DNA from: a virus
Strand: one strand, 5' to 3'
Length of the DNA: 44,510 bases
IMG/VR virus record: IMGVR_UViG_3300020596_000041
Location: 1-44,510 of that record
In this document: piece by piece, positions 16,193 through 24,176 of the stretch
Position numbering within the stretch: the first letter of the stretch is position 1
How the letters are laid out: each line of letters begins with the position of its first letter
The notes under the pieces: model-generated
What the model was told of the DNA's origin: nothing
The model's database searches: none
Seen by the model: only the letters and a program-made list of their open reading frames with translations
Program-made: the position numbers and the translations under genes

Positions 16193-17152
16193 ATGGCAGC
16201 AATAAATTTAGGATCATTAACAGATCTTGAAAAAGTAGATTACGTACGCAAAAGCCTACCAGTGGCGAAACCTAAACTCATTTATTCTCAATACGCCGTT
16301 AAGGATCGTGTTGCGAAGCGTGAGGGTAAGACTCGTCAGTGGTTTAGGATGACCAAGATTGGATTAGCCAATCAGTCTGGAGACTTCTCTGGTACCTCGT
16401 ATCAGTATGTGAAAAACACTACTGGCGCTTCTCCAACATGGACACCAGCGACTCCAGCCGATACAACAATCTCAGCGCAAGTTGAGTTCTTATTCGGTCA
16501 AGGTCATGAGTGGAATGAGTCAGTCGAGTACACATCTTTTGCCGATATCCCAATGGAACTGAAGAACCTCAATACTCTGCAAGCCGCAGAAGCTATTGAT
16601 ACCGAAGTCCGGGACGTAGCAAAGGTAGGTACGAACGTATCGTATGCAAACGCAAAATCAACCAGACCCAACCTTCAGACAACTGATACGGTTGATATGG
16701 TTGACTTCTTCAATGCAGCAACGACACTGAGAAACAACGATGCACCTGAAATTCAGGGCATGTACTCAGTTCTTTGTTCAGCAAACGTGATCTCGCAACT
16801 GATGCAGGATACCGCTTTCCAAAGCGCAATCCAGTTTCAGAAACCCTACATTTTTACAGGAACGATTGCAGAGCTTTATGGATTGAGGTTCAACTTCAGT
16901 TCACGAGCAGCAACGGCCTCAAATGGAGGGTCCGCATCTCAGATCGCAACCATCGAACAAACTCTTATTCTCGGCGACAACGCCTTGGGTAAAACCGCAT
17001 GGATGTATGATGACTACGATGTCGTTTACACCAAACCGGGAGGTTGGGGCGATGAATGGGCAAACCGAAACGCATTGACGTGGAAGTTTGCTTTCAAGTC
17101 TGTAATTTTGAACCAAAGTTGGATGTTACGTCTTGAATCTTCAAGAGCGTAA
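16193..17152 (+). CDS. major capsid protein, N4-gp56 family
   Basis: 319 aa. The overall pattern is that of the N4-gp56 major capsid family: early VRKSLPVAKPKLIYSQYA, a WTPATPADTTISAQVEFLFGQGHEW segment, MYSVLCSANVISQLMQD in the middle, and the C-terminal ALTWKFAFKSVILNQSWMLRLES. Forms the icosahedral shell. Behind GAAGGGAGGTGAATTAAAAC, an ideal ribosome-binding site, 18 bases after the scaffold gene. A GC-rich hairpin follows at 17178-17198. Confidence 0.9.
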   Translation: MAAINLGSLTDLEKVDYVRKSLPVAKPKLIYSQYAVKDRVAKREGKTRQWFRMTKIGLANQSGDFSGTSYQYVKNTTGASPTWTPATPADTTISAQVEFLFGQGHEWNESVEYTSFADIPMELKNLNTLQAAEAIDTEVRDVAKVGTNVSYANAKSTRPNLQTTDTVDMVDFFNAATTLRNNDAPEIQGMYSVLCSANVISQLMQDTAFQSAIQFQKPYIFTGTIAELYGLRFNFSSRAATASNGGSASQIATIEQTLILGDNALGKTAWMYDDYDVVYTKPGGWGDEWANRNALTWKFAFKSVILNQSWMLRLESSRA

Positions 17153-17177
17153 TCTCCGAACCGGGGATGAATTGATG

Positions 17178-17198
17178 GGGGGAGCTAAATACTCCCCC
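17178..17198 (+). terminator. GC-rich hairpin after the capsid gene
   Basis: GGGGGAG (17178-17184) pairs with CTCCCCC (17192-17198) around CTAAATA. Followed by TGTCTTG, a poor U-tract, so it may pause or partly stop transcription, or protect the 3' end of the capsid mRNA. Confidence 0.55.
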
Positions 17199-17210
17199 TG
17201 TCTTGCAGAT

Positions 17211-17549
17211 ATGAAAATCAAATGCGATCAATGTAAGCAGAAGAATAAGTTAAAATACTCCTCCTTTTTCTACGCAGGAAAACTCATTACTCTTTGTGAA
17301 GAATGCCGATGGGGCGTACCAGTTGACGCGAAGGCAAATAAAGACAAGAAGACATGGGAACACATTAATACCCCTTTCTGGAAACTCATGGGTCTTCCTC
17401 CAAAGGACAAGGATATCAAACTAGATCAATATCTCAAGAACCGTAATATGACGTATGGTGATTATAGGAAGGAAAGAGATTACTACACAGCGAAAGAACC
17501 TTCTGCACTTCCGCAATTTCAGAAACACGTAAAGGAGGGGGGCAAGTGA
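17211..17549 (+). CDS. zinc-ribbon-like protein, 112 aa
   Basis: From ATG 17211: MKIKCDQCKQKNKLKY, then LCEEC about 28 residues later; two CxxC pairs give a probable zinc ribbon. The rest is charged and helical. Longer in-frame starts exist (ATG 17175, TTG 17133), but they would put the capsid hairpin inside the coding region and none has a good ribosome-binding site, so the start is uncertain. Location beside the capsid gene hints at a structural or assembly role. Confidence 0.6.
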   Translation: MKIKCDQCKQKNKLKYSSFFYAGKLITLCEECRWGVPVDAKANKDKKTWEHINTPFWKLMGLPPKDKDIKLDQYLKNRNMTYGDYRKERDYYTAKEPSALPQFQKHVKEGGK

Positions 17550-17803
17550 ACCGTAGTGTAAAGCAGGTTATATCCCTCAAGGAATGTATCGGTGACAGGT
17601 ACTTCTTCGTCCCTAAATCCGCAGCTAACTCATTTGACCGGGTGAATGGAGTTCCTTGCGTTTATGTTTCGGTGAATGGACAAGAATACATGATTCCTGT
17701 TGATAAGCGTACCCCTATTCCCTACAACGCCTTCTGTGTTCTCAAAGATATTGGGTTTCTTTCACGCTATGATAATTTTGAAGAAGGTGAGGAGATAAAA
17801 TGA
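17546..17803 (+). CDS. hypothetical protein, 85 aa
   Basis: Unrecognised. GTG start overlapping the preceding stop (GTGA), behind AAAGGAGGGGGC. Compact, with VNGVPCVYVSVNGQEYMIPV, a pattern of short beta strands. Likely a small structural or head-associated protein, given its position directly downstream of the capsid block. Confidence 0.6.
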   Translation: MNRSVKQVISLKECIGDRYFFVPKSAANSFDRVNGVPCVYVSVNGQEYMIPVDKRTPIPYNAFCVLKDIGFLSRYDNFEEGEEIK

Positions 17804-17863
17804 GAAATGAAAATAGAAAAATTGACATTTGTGGTTTTGCTTTTTTGAGAGGAGGTGGTTGTC

Positions 17864-17920
17864 GTGCGTATCAGTAACGATTCTGATTATTCAAAGTTAG
17901 GATTGAACTGGTACGGTTGA
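17864..17920 (+). other. in-frame N-terminal segment of the first glycosyltransferase, ended by TGA
   Basis: GTG 17864 lies 7 bases after a strong Shine-Dalgarno (GAGAGGAGGTGG) and encodes MRISNDSDYSKLGLNWYG before TGA 17918-17920. The following codons, in the same frame, are G-W-M-N-A-L-S-G-Y-G, the next part of a typical glycosyltransferase N-terminus. So the natural gene start appears to be here, cut by one stop codon. Confidence 0.55.
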
Positions 17921-17926
17921 GGTTGG

Positions 17927-18940
17927 ATGAATGCTCTCTCAGGGTATGGCATCGTCAATCTGGAGTACGCTACTGCGCTTGAGAGGTTACTCGGTACTGT
18001 TTCAATCGGTTGGGAAAGAAAGGGAGACATGATAGTTGAGCATTTCACCTTAATGACTGATGAGCAACAGAAGCTCATTGAAAAACCATATACGAGAGAG
18101 CGTATCGGAATTATTAAGACAACTCCGCAGCTTTTCACAAAAAATACCTCAGAGTTTCGTATAGGTTACACGATGGTTGAGAACACGAAGATGGGGAAGG
18201 AGTGGGCGCGTATGTGTAATGAGATGGATGCTATTCTAGTTCCCTCCGCATACCTCATTGATGTCTTCAAGGAATCAGGCGTTACAGTTCCGATTAGGGC
18301 AGTAAAACAAGGAATTGATTCAAGAAAGTTTCCCTACATACAAAGGAGGGAGAAGCCTGTGTTTACTTTCGGGACAGTAGGTTACATGGACGAACGGAAG
18401 AACTGGAAGGATCTCATACAGGCATTCTGTTCGGAGTTTGATAGACGTGAGCCAGTGGAGTTAATCCTCAAGAACTCAAACAAGTATTTCGAACACGTAC
18501 AATTTCTCGATAGAAGAGTAAAGATAATCAACGGGAACATGACGTTTGATGAGATTACAGCTCTCTATGCCTCCTTTGACTGCTTCGTCTTCCCAAGCCA
18601 TGCTGAAGGCTCTGGATTGCCCCCTAGAGAGGCGATGGCTACTGGCTTACCTACTATTCTCACCAACTGGTCCGGCTTGTCTGAAGTTTGTAATCTTGAT
18701 TTCAATTATCCGCTTACACCGATTGCTATTGATTATCCCGATGATCGGGGAATTGAGCAACCTGGATTTCAGGCAAGGCTGGATGTACAGGAAATAATGT
18801 ATTACATGCGCTATGTATACGAACACAGAGATGAAGCGAAGGAAAAGGGTCAAAAGGCATCAAGCTATATCCATAAGGAATGGAATTGGGATGTGTGCGG
18901 TGTTGATCTTCTTGAAAAAGTGAAGGAGGTGATTGTATGA
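17927..18940 (+). CDS. GT4-like glycosyltransferase (N-terminus broken upstream)
   Basis: Transfers a sugar from a nucleotide donor. NALSGYG near the N-terminus is the Gly-rich acceptor/donor loop; FTFGTVGYMDERKNWKDLI opens the second Rossmann domain; the donor-site region reads DCFVFPSHAEGSGLPPREAMATGLPTI with the E..G...E arrangement of GT4 enzymes. Starting at ATG 17927 leaves out the first beta strand, which is encoded in frame just upstream behind a TGA. Its stop overlaps the next start (ATGA). Probably glycosylates a virion protein or host surface polymer (inference). Confidence 0.8.
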   Translation: MNALSGYGIVNLEYATALERLLGTVSIGWERKGDMIVEHFTLMTDEQQKLIEKPYTRERIGIIKTTPQLFTKNTSEFRIGYTMVENTKMGKEWARMCNEMDAILVPSAYLIDVFKESGVTVPIRAVKQGIDSRKFPYIQRREKPVFTFGTVGYMDERKNWKDLIQAFCSEFDRREPVELILKNSNKYFEHVQFLDRRVKIINGNMTFDEITALYASFDCFVFPSHAEGSGLPPREAMATGLPTILTNWSGLSEVCNLDFNYPLTPIAIDYPDDRGIEQPGFQARLDVQEIMYYMRYVYEHRDEAKEKGQKASSYIHKEWNWDVCGVDLLEKVKEVIV

Positions 18941-19593
18941 AATGGTTTGAAGAAGAATACAAAGAGAATTTAGGGCTTCGATACAATACAATGCTCAAAG
19001 CTCTCGAAATCTACAAAGAAAACAAAGGCGAGGTGATTCTTGAAACAGGAACAACACGATTGGCTAATGATTGGGGAGCAGGATACTCAACAATTGTTTT
19101 TGGTCATTTTCTAAGACACAATTTGGGGAAGCTGATTACGGTTGATATTGCACAGGAGAATATTGATAAATGCAGGGATCTGACTATTTTATTCGCAAAG
19201 AATATTGAGTACGTGGTATCTGATTCACTGGAGTACTTAGAGAATTATAAGGGGAATATCGACCTTCTTTATTTGGATAGTTATGACTATCCGATGGGTG
19301 AACTGCTGACGATTTACAACGGGCAGGAGAATGTCGAAGAAGCGATGAAAGCACTTTATAGCATGACCGAGGAAGAGATTGTTTCAAAGCACCTGAGTGT
19401 CATCAATGATTCTCAGGAACACCAGCTAAAAGAGTTTAAGCTGGCTGAGAAGTTTCTTGAGAAAGGAACACCAATTCTCCTTGATGACAGCAGGCTTCCG
19501 GGCGGTGGAAAGACAAGGCTGACGAAGAAGTATCTTAAAGAGATCGGAGCAACGTGCGTTCTTGATGAATATCAGAGTTTGTGGGTCCTATGA
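18937..19593 (+). CDS. SAM-dependent methyltransferase-like protein
   Basis: 218 aa with a class I methyltransferase layout: VILETGTTRLANDWGAGYST holds the Gly-rich SAM loop (motif I), ITVDIAQEN is the second-strand acidic motif, and IDLLYLDSYDYPMG is motif IV-like. Similar proteins act on sugars or small molecules; the substrate here is unknown. Overlaps the upstream glycosyltransferase by ATGA, so the two are co-translated. Its TGA stop directly abuts late promoter box 4. Confidence 0.75.
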   Translation: MKWFEEEYKENLGLRYNTMLKALEIYKENKGEVILETGTTRLANDWGAGYSTIVFGHFLRHNLGKLITVDIAQENIDKCRDLTILFAKNIEYVVSDSLEYLENYKGNIDLLYLDSYDYPMGELLTIYNGQENVEEAMKALYSMTEEEIVSKHLSVINDSQEHQLKEFKLAEKFLEKGTPILLDDSRLPGGGKTRLTKKYLKEIGATCVLDEYQSLWVL

Positions 19594-19631
19594 ATTGTCT
19601 AATTTTATCTAACGTGTCATTGGACTATGGT
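19594..19631 (+). promoter_or_regulatory. late promoter-like element 4
   Basis: ATTGTCTAAT (19594-19603, one change from the consensus), 25 bases after the core to TATGGT (19626-19631), then 6 bases to ATG 19638. The box starts right after the preceding TGA. Confidence 0.65.
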
Positions 19632-19637
19632 ATATCC

Positions 19638-19937
19638 ATGCCTACAGGTCATTTCCTTAGAACAGACGAACATAAAAAGAACATCTCCATCGCACTAAAG
19701 AATAAGCCTAAACCTTGGTTGGAAAAAGAGAAAACTGCATTTAATTGTCCTTGTGGAAACATATTCCAATTAACACCTGGACGAATTAGGAAGGATCATG
19801 GCAAATATTGTAGTCGGCCCTGTTATTATCAATTTAGAACTCCAAATAGCTATGGATGGAAAATCTGGAATAATTATTTAAATCCTTCAATAGAAGGTAA
19901 GGCTGATAGTCTTAAAGGAGGTGGGTTAGGGGAATGA
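19638..19937 (+). CDS. NUMOD3/zinc-finger fragment related to homing endonucleases
   Basis: 99 aa. TDEHKKNISIALKNKPKPW resembles the NUMOD3 DNA-binding repeat of homing endonucleases, followed by a four-cysteine finger FNCPCGNIF...YCSRPCYYQ. No HNH or GIY-YIG catalytic motif is present, so it is probably a remnant. ATG 19638 is preferred over upstream starts because it is 6 bases from the late -10 box, as in the other late genes. Its stop overlaps the next start (ATGA). Confidence 0.6.
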   Translation: MPTGHFLRTDEHKKNISIALKNKPKPWLEKEKTAFNCPCGNIFQLTPGRIRKDHGKYCSRPCYYQFRTPNSYGWKIWNNYLNPSIEGKADSLKGGGLGE

Positions 19938-20012
19938 ATATTTTGTATTTGAGTTGTCACTCAATTCTCGAATTTTGACGAAACTAAGCTCTTTACCGAG
20001 CTAGGTCATGAT

Positions 20013-20957
20013 GTGTTCTCGTTTGGTGGATACAGGAATCCTCAGAAGCCTCATGACTATAAGAGGCCAGGGTTCAGGGGATTTTACAGCAATCAGCTTG
20101 AATCAGTTGCGATGCAATGCTCACAGGAAAATTTGCATGAGGAACTGATTGCGTGGGCTGATGCTATTATCTTCATGCACAGGCCCGACTGGATTGAGTC
20201 TAATTGGGAAAAGATAAAGCATAAGAAGATAATCCTCCGAACCATAGGGCAGAGTAGACCTGATGATGAAACGAGGGTAACAATCCCGAAGATGCAAGGA
20301 CTCAAGATAGTTCGCTATTCTCCTGAAGAGCAAAGAATCACGAATTTTGCCGGGCAGGACGCTATTATTAGATTTTACAAAGATCCTGATGAGTTTCGTG
20401 ATTACAACGGAGAGATTCCGGCTGTCCTCTCAGTCAGTCAATCTATGAAGCAACGAGGACAATTCTGCGGATACGATATCTTCAATGAGGTTACTCATGG
20501 ATTAACCCGAAGCCTCTATGGTACACAGAGCAAGAACCCTGATCTGACTCCGATGGATGATCCATTATGGCGGGGTGAATTGACCTTCGAGGAACTGAAG
20601 CAAGCCTACAGGGATCACAGAGTCTATTTCTACACAGGTACGTATCCAGCCTCGTATACCATGAACTTCATGGAGGCAATAATGACCGGGATTCCAATTG
20701 TTGCTATCGGAAGATCGTTAGCTGATCTAAAAATCCATGAAGGTATGGATGTGTATGAGGTGGACAAGATTATTAAAAACGGTGTGAATGGCTACATATC
20801 AGATAACAAAGAAGAGTTGAGAAATTATCTTAACGAGTTGCTGTCTAATCCTAAAAAGGCGAGATTGATTGGAGAAGCAGGACGAAAAACAGCAATAGAG
20901 CTTTTTGGGAAAAACAAAATTAAAAGAGAATGGGAGGTGTTTCTCAATGAATTATAA
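20013..20957 (+). CDS. glycosyltransferase (N-terminus shifted out of frame)
   Basis: 314 aa in the open part. The true N-terminus seems to be at ATG 19934: MNILYLSCHSILEF, then a T-run of four (19973-19976); with three T the frame continues DETKLFTELGHDVFSFGGYR into this gene. As it stands, translation from 19934 ends at TGA. The body has GT-B features, with TYPASYTMNFMEAIMTGIPIVAIG as the donor-side E..x7..E-like region and a Rossmann-type C-terminal half. Sits between methyltransferase-like genes in the glycan cassette. Confidence 0.75.
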   Translation: MFSFGGYRNPQKPHDYKRPGFRGFYSNQLESVAMQCSQENLHEELIAWADAIIFMHRPDWIESNWEKIKHKKIILRTIGQSRPDDETRVTIPKMQGLKIVRYSPEEQRITNFAGQDAIIRFYKDPDEFRDYNGEIPAVLSVSQSMKQRGQFCGYDIFNEVTHGLTRSLYGTQSKNPDLTPMDDPLWRGELTFEELKQAYRDHRVYFYTGTYPASYTMNFMEAIMTGIPIVAIGRSLADLKIHEGMDVYEVDKIIKNGVNGYISDNKEELRNYLNELLSNPKKARLIGEAGRKTAIELFGKNKIKREWEVFLNEL

Positions 20958-21549
20958 TGAACGGGACATTGAGCATCCCAGTCTTATCTCTTTTATCAAA
21001 AGTCATCCTGATATCGTAACAATGCTTGATGTGGGAGCTTTCTACAGCCACTATACGTATGCAGGAGAGGTGCGGAAACTTATTGACCGCTATGTGGGAA
21101 TAGACATTGATCCTGATCCTGAGACAGCCAAGATTCTCGATCATTACATCGTTGGAGATGTGAAAAAACATACAGGAAAATATGACTTGGTTGCCTGTGT
21201 TTCAACGATTGAACACTCAGGAATCTCCTCATATAAGAGGCAGGATTATCAGAAAGAGCAGCGAGCAGTATTCAAGAAGCTGGTTGAGTTGACAGGGAAA
21301 TATCTCTTTGTCACATTCCCCTATGGTACGTCTGGACATCATGCAGATGAGTTTGCCAATATAGACAAGGAGCAACTGGCGAAGTTTAGGGAGATGGTGA
21401 AAGGAAAGATTAAAACGAGGTTTTATTACTCTCCTGCTCCGCAGATTCAATATGCGTTTGAGGAGGTAGATGAAGATGAGGCAGGAAATGTTGAGTATAT
21501 TCAGAAGCTTGGTACACGATGCGTTTGTATAATGGAGGTGGACGTATAA
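20947..21549 (+). CDS. SAM-dependent methyltransferase-like protein
   Basis: 200 aa from ATG 20947, behind GGGAGGTG and overlapping the glycosyltransferase stop. TMLDVGAFYSHYTYAG is motif I, YVGIDIDPDPE the strand-2 acidic motif, and YDLVACVSTIEHSG matches the methyltransferase VLEH-type motif. Substrate unknown; operon position suggests sugar or glycan modification. Confidence 0.75.
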   Translation: MNYNERDIEHPSLISFIKSHPDIVTMLDVGAFYSHYTYAGEVRKLIDRYVGIDIDPDPETAKILDHYIVGDVKKHTGKYDLVACVSTIEHSGISSYKRQDYQKEQRAVFKKLVELTGKYLFVTFPYGTSGHHADEFANIDKEQLAKFREMVKGKIKTRFYYSPAPQIQYAFEEVDEDEAGNVEYIQKLGTRCVCIMEVDV

Positions 21550-22565
21550 AAGTCCTCGCAGATTATCATCATGGCAACCTCTATAACTCATTTCACATGC
21601 TCTTTGAGGAGAGGCTTGGGTATGAGCTATATCGTCCCATTGGGATGGACTGGCTGATTCATGGATTTTTCAAGATTGCTGAACCTTACGGAAATGCACG
21701 GGACACAGTAGATCAATATCTTGCGATTGATAATCGCGAATGGGATGCGTATAAACGATTGAACGGAAATTATCGTTTGGAGGATGATGTTTACCACATC
21801 TACGATAGGGAAAACGGATTCACGCATAAAGCAATAACGCTCTCAACTTTTAGAAAGATGCAGTTTGATCTAGTTATAGCTAGTTATCCTTCGCATGGGG
21901 ATTGGAAGGAATTGCTCAAGTTTCAACCGAACGCAAAGTTTGTCATGCAGCTTGGAAATGAGGGACAGAATACCGATGCGGCGAATGTTCTTTGTTCAAC
22001 AACTGAGTTTTTACCCAAGGAAAACCAGAGGGTTTACTACTACCATCAGGAATTTGACTTGAGTGATTATCGGTATGAGCCTCCCATCTCCAATAATAAG
22101 ATTAGCTCATTTGTCGTATTACTTCCTGAGCGAGAACGGTTCATAGGATTCAAGAAGGCAATGCCGGAATATGACTGGAAAGCATACGGTCCGGGAGCAA
22201 TAGATGGGATCATGGGAGATGGGAAGGGTATATCAACTGAGATGCGAAAGAGTGCTTTCGGCTATCACAACAAACCGCAGGGGGATGGATTCGGTCACGT
22301 AATCCACAAGTTCTACGCATCAGGACGACCTTGTATCGTCAACTACGGTGCATATGCTCACAGACTTGCAGGAAAACTTCTGATTCCCGATGTCACCTGC
22401 ATCAACCTCGATGAGCCATTTGATACGGTCTGCAAGAAAATACGCTTCTTTTCTCGTCCTTCGGAACATAAAAAGATGTGTAAGGCAGCGTATGTCCGTT
22501 TCAAGGAAGTGGTTGATTTTGATCGGGAAGCAAAAGAAATCAAAGATTGGCTACGAGTTGTCTAA
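21546..22565 (+). CDS. glycosyltransferase-like protein with apparent ATA start
   Basis: About 339 aa. The only well-placed ribosome-binding site (GGAGGTGGACGT) precedes ATA 21546, giving (M)KVLADYHHGNLYNSFHMLFE, a natural-looking beta-strand start; the in-frame ATG 21519 would put the Shine-Dalgarno inside the gene. The ATA overlaps the previous stop as GTATAA. C-terminal half has FGHVIHKFYASGRPCIVNYG, a GT-B style donor-site region. Its own stop TAA lies inside late promoter box 5. Confidence 0.7.
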   Translation: MKVLADYHHGNLYNSFHMLFEERLGYELYRPIGMDWLIHGFFKIAEPYGNARDTVDQYLAIDNREWDAYKRLNGNYRLEDDVYHIYDRENGFTHKAITLSTFRKMQFDLVIASYPSHGDWKELLKFQPNAKFVMQLGNEGQNTDAANVLCSTTEFLPKENQRVYYYHQEFDLSDYRYEPPISNNKISSFVVLLPERERFIGFKKAMPEYDWKAYGPGAIDGIMGDGKGISTEMRKSAFGYHNKPQGDGFGHVIHKFYASGRPCIVNYGAYAHRLAGKLLIPDVTCINLDEPFDTVCKKIRFFSRPSEHKKMCKAAYVRFKEVVDFDREAKEIKDWLRVV

Positions 22566-22594
22566 TTTTTATTCCTCCAATCCCCATGCAAAAT
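22557..22594 (+). promoter_or_regulatory. late promoter-like element 5
   Basis: GTTGTCTAAT (22557-22566), 25 bases after the core to CAAAAT (22589-22594), then 6 bases to ATG 22601. The box contains the stop codon of the preceding gene. Confidence 0.65.
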
Positions 22595-22600
22595 GAGTGC

Positions 22601-22876
22601 ATGGTAAAAAAGAAACTCGAAGCGTCAGCAGAACAACCAAGAAATGAGAAGATAAGCGACAGCATGATGATGGACGCAATGATTCCATCAAAGCCTGCTA
22701 AGCTCGCAACGACTTCTGAGTCAAAGAGTATCACCTTAAAGTTTACGAAAGCTATTGAAGTAACTATCAACGGAATATTGTATTCCGGGAAAGAGATTAA
22801 AGTGACTGATATGGAAACAGCCTCTGAGATAGTTCGCATCGCAAAAGATGCCTATGGTTGGGAGATTCTGGAATAA
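22601..22876 (+). CDS. hypothetical late protein, 91 aa
   Basis: Unrecognised. Lys/Glu-rich first 40 residues, then a compact region, ITLKFTKAIEVTINGILYSGKEIKV, with short beta strands. ATG 22601 is chosen because it is 6 bases after the late -10 box and there is no Shine-Dalgarno; an in-frame ATG at 22586 is also possible. Confidence 0.6.
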   Translation: MVKKKLEASAEQPRNEKISDSMMMDAMIPSKPAKLATTSESKSITLKFTKAIEVTINGILYSGKEIKVTDMETASEIVRIAKDAYGWEILE

Positions 22877-22879
22877 GCT

Positions 22880-23254
22880 ATGGCAAAAAATACCTACGAA
22901 ACCAAGTATTCGATGCAGGAGGTTTTAAATAAAATTTTCGACCCTGATCGAAATACGATTGACATCGGCTTTGACGGAGGCGGCGGAGCAGCCGTCCATA
23001 CCGCAGTCAACGTTACTGCTTCAGATAGCACTCTCCTCGCAGCCAACACCGCCCGTCGATTTCTCCTCTTGATCAACAGCTCAGACACCGACATGTATCT
23101 CACGCTCGAAGGCACCGCGGCAGCGCTCAACACGGGCATCCGGATCAATGCAAACGGCGGTTCTGCAATGTTTGACTCCTATTGCCCTGTGGCTGCGATC
23201 AAAGGGATTCATGGTGGATCAGGTAACAAGGTGCTTCTGATCACATACGCATAA
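22880..23254 (+). CDS. virion surface or fibre-like protein, 124 aa
   Basis: Unrecognised by family. After MAKNTYETKYSMQEVLNKIFDPDRNTI there is a Gly-rich patch (FDGGGGA) and beta-rich, Thr/Asn/Ala-rich sequence typical of phage structural proteins (RRFLLLINSSDTDMYLTLEG). The DNA here and in the next gene is visibly more C-rich than the flanks, hinting at a separate origin. Confidence 0.55.
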   Translation: MAKNTYETKYSMQEVLNKIFDPDRNTIDIGFDGGGGAAVHTAVNVTASDSTLLAANTARRFLLLINSSDTDMYLTLEGTAAALNTGIRINANGGSAMFDSYCPVAAIKGIHGGSGNKVLLITYA

Positions 23255-23257
23255 TTT

Positions 23258-23758
23258 ATGAGTTCATTCTCTAATCCATCACTACCGACGACACTTCGTT
23301 CAACCATCGCTACGCTTACCGGGAGCAATGCAACCGTTGCAGTTCCGATCTTTCGGATCACAGGCACGGTTCACGTCGTCATGCTGGCAGGAGTTGTCAC
23401 CACCGTCCTCGGCTCTAACAACACCGCTGCACACTGGAGACTCAACGATCAGACAGCCCAACCCGTCATTACCGCAGCGGCAGGAACAACGCTCTCTGCA
23501 GCAGGCGTAGGATCAAGCCTCTACAAGATCGTATCCGCAGGATCTGCTTTGACGCTTCTCACCTCCGCAGCAGGAAGGTTTCAAGAAACATCTTCTAGCC
23601 ACATGGACTTTCAAGAGTTCACCCTCGTCGAAAAATCTGGAGCGAACACCGACATCGAGTTTGTTTACACCACGACTAACACCCCAACCTCTGGGGCGAT
23701 CCAGTTCTTCTGTCGCTATATCCCGGTTTCAGCTACTGGTGCTGTAACTGCCCTCTAG
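23258..23758 (+). CDS. probable virion structural protein, 166 aa
   Basis: Ser/Thr/Ala/Gly-rich beta-type sequence without charged helices (for example TLTGSNATVAVPIFRITGTVHVV), as in phage fibre or decoration proteins. No catalytic motif. Four bases after the preceding gene, sharing its C-rich base composition. Confidence 0.55.
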   Translation: MSSFSNPSLPTTLRSTIATLTGSNATVAVPIFRITGTVHVVMLAGVVTTVLGSNNTAAHWRLNDQTAQPVITAAAGTTLSAAGVGSSLYKIVSAGSALTLLTSAAGRFQETSSSHMDFQEFTLVEKSGANTDIEFVYTTTNTPTSGAIQFFCRYIPVSATGAVTAL

Positions 23759-23767
23759 CGATCACCT

Positions 23768-23857
23768 ATGGCAGATCCAGGAGACTCTGAGCGGGCAGGA
23801 ATGTACGCCACGGGAGGTTCAGCGTGGATTTACCACGGGGAACGTCGCATTTGGTAG
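23768..23857 (+). CDS. possible 29-aa peptide
   Basis: MADPGDSERAGMYATGGSAW... ends at TAG 23855. No strong ribosome-binding site. It lies in the otherwise non-coding gap between the fibre-like genes and late promoter element 6. Could be a gene remnant or chance. Confidence 0.25.
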   Translation: MADPGDSERAGMYATGGSAWIYHGERRIW

Positions 23858-23901
23858 GCGAGTGCGGGTGTCATAGTTTCTCCCTAATCAGTTCCAATCG
23901 A

Positions 23902-23939
23902 GTTGTCTAATTTTTATTCGATAGACAAACACTTATAAA
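23902..23939 (+). promoter_or_regulatory. late promoter-like element 6
   Basis: GTTGTCTAAT (23902-23911), 25 bases after the core to TATAAA (23934-23939), then 6 bases to ATG 23946. One of the clearest copies. Confidence 0.75.
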
Positions 23940-23945
23940 CGTATT

Positions 23946-24176
23946 ATGAAATTCAAAATCGGAGATACAGTTAAAGTCATTGCTGATGGAGAAATAGGGG
24001 AAATAGTTTCTGTAAATATGAATGCAGACGGTATCCGCTATACCATCACCTCAAAAGAGGTTGATATGGAGAGAAAGAGGATCGTTCATGGAGTCAAACA
24101 TTGTATGGAAGAAGAACTTGAAGAGGCTGATGAATTAAAAGAAGTGGAAGATATTGAAGCTGAAGAAGATGAATAA
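23946..24176 (+). CDS. small KOW-like acidic-tailed protein, 76 aa
   Basis: MKFKIGDTVKVIADGEIGEIVSV has the look of a small SH3/KOW-type barrel (GDxVKV..GEIGEIV). The C-terminal third is almost all Glu, Asp and Lys. Function unknown. It overlaps the next gene. Confidence 0.6.
   Translation: MKFKIGDTVKVIADGEIGEIVSVNMNADGIRYTITSKEVDMERKRIVHGVKHCMEEELEEADELKEVEDIEAEEDE

Noticed and set aside
17800-17877. 25-codon frame beginning ATGAGAAATGAAAA
   Set aside because: It contains the ribosome-binding site of the glycosyltransferase GTG. The same first 14 bases occur at 32182, again opening only a very short frame, so this looks like a shared spacer rather than a gene.
17918-17920. TGA read as an amino acid (genetic code 4 or 25)
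   Set aside because: TGA works as a stop in many ATGA and GTGA overlaps (for example 18938-18940, 35934-35936, 40023-40025), and other large genes have no in-frame TGA. One TGA in a single gene is not evidence for recoding.
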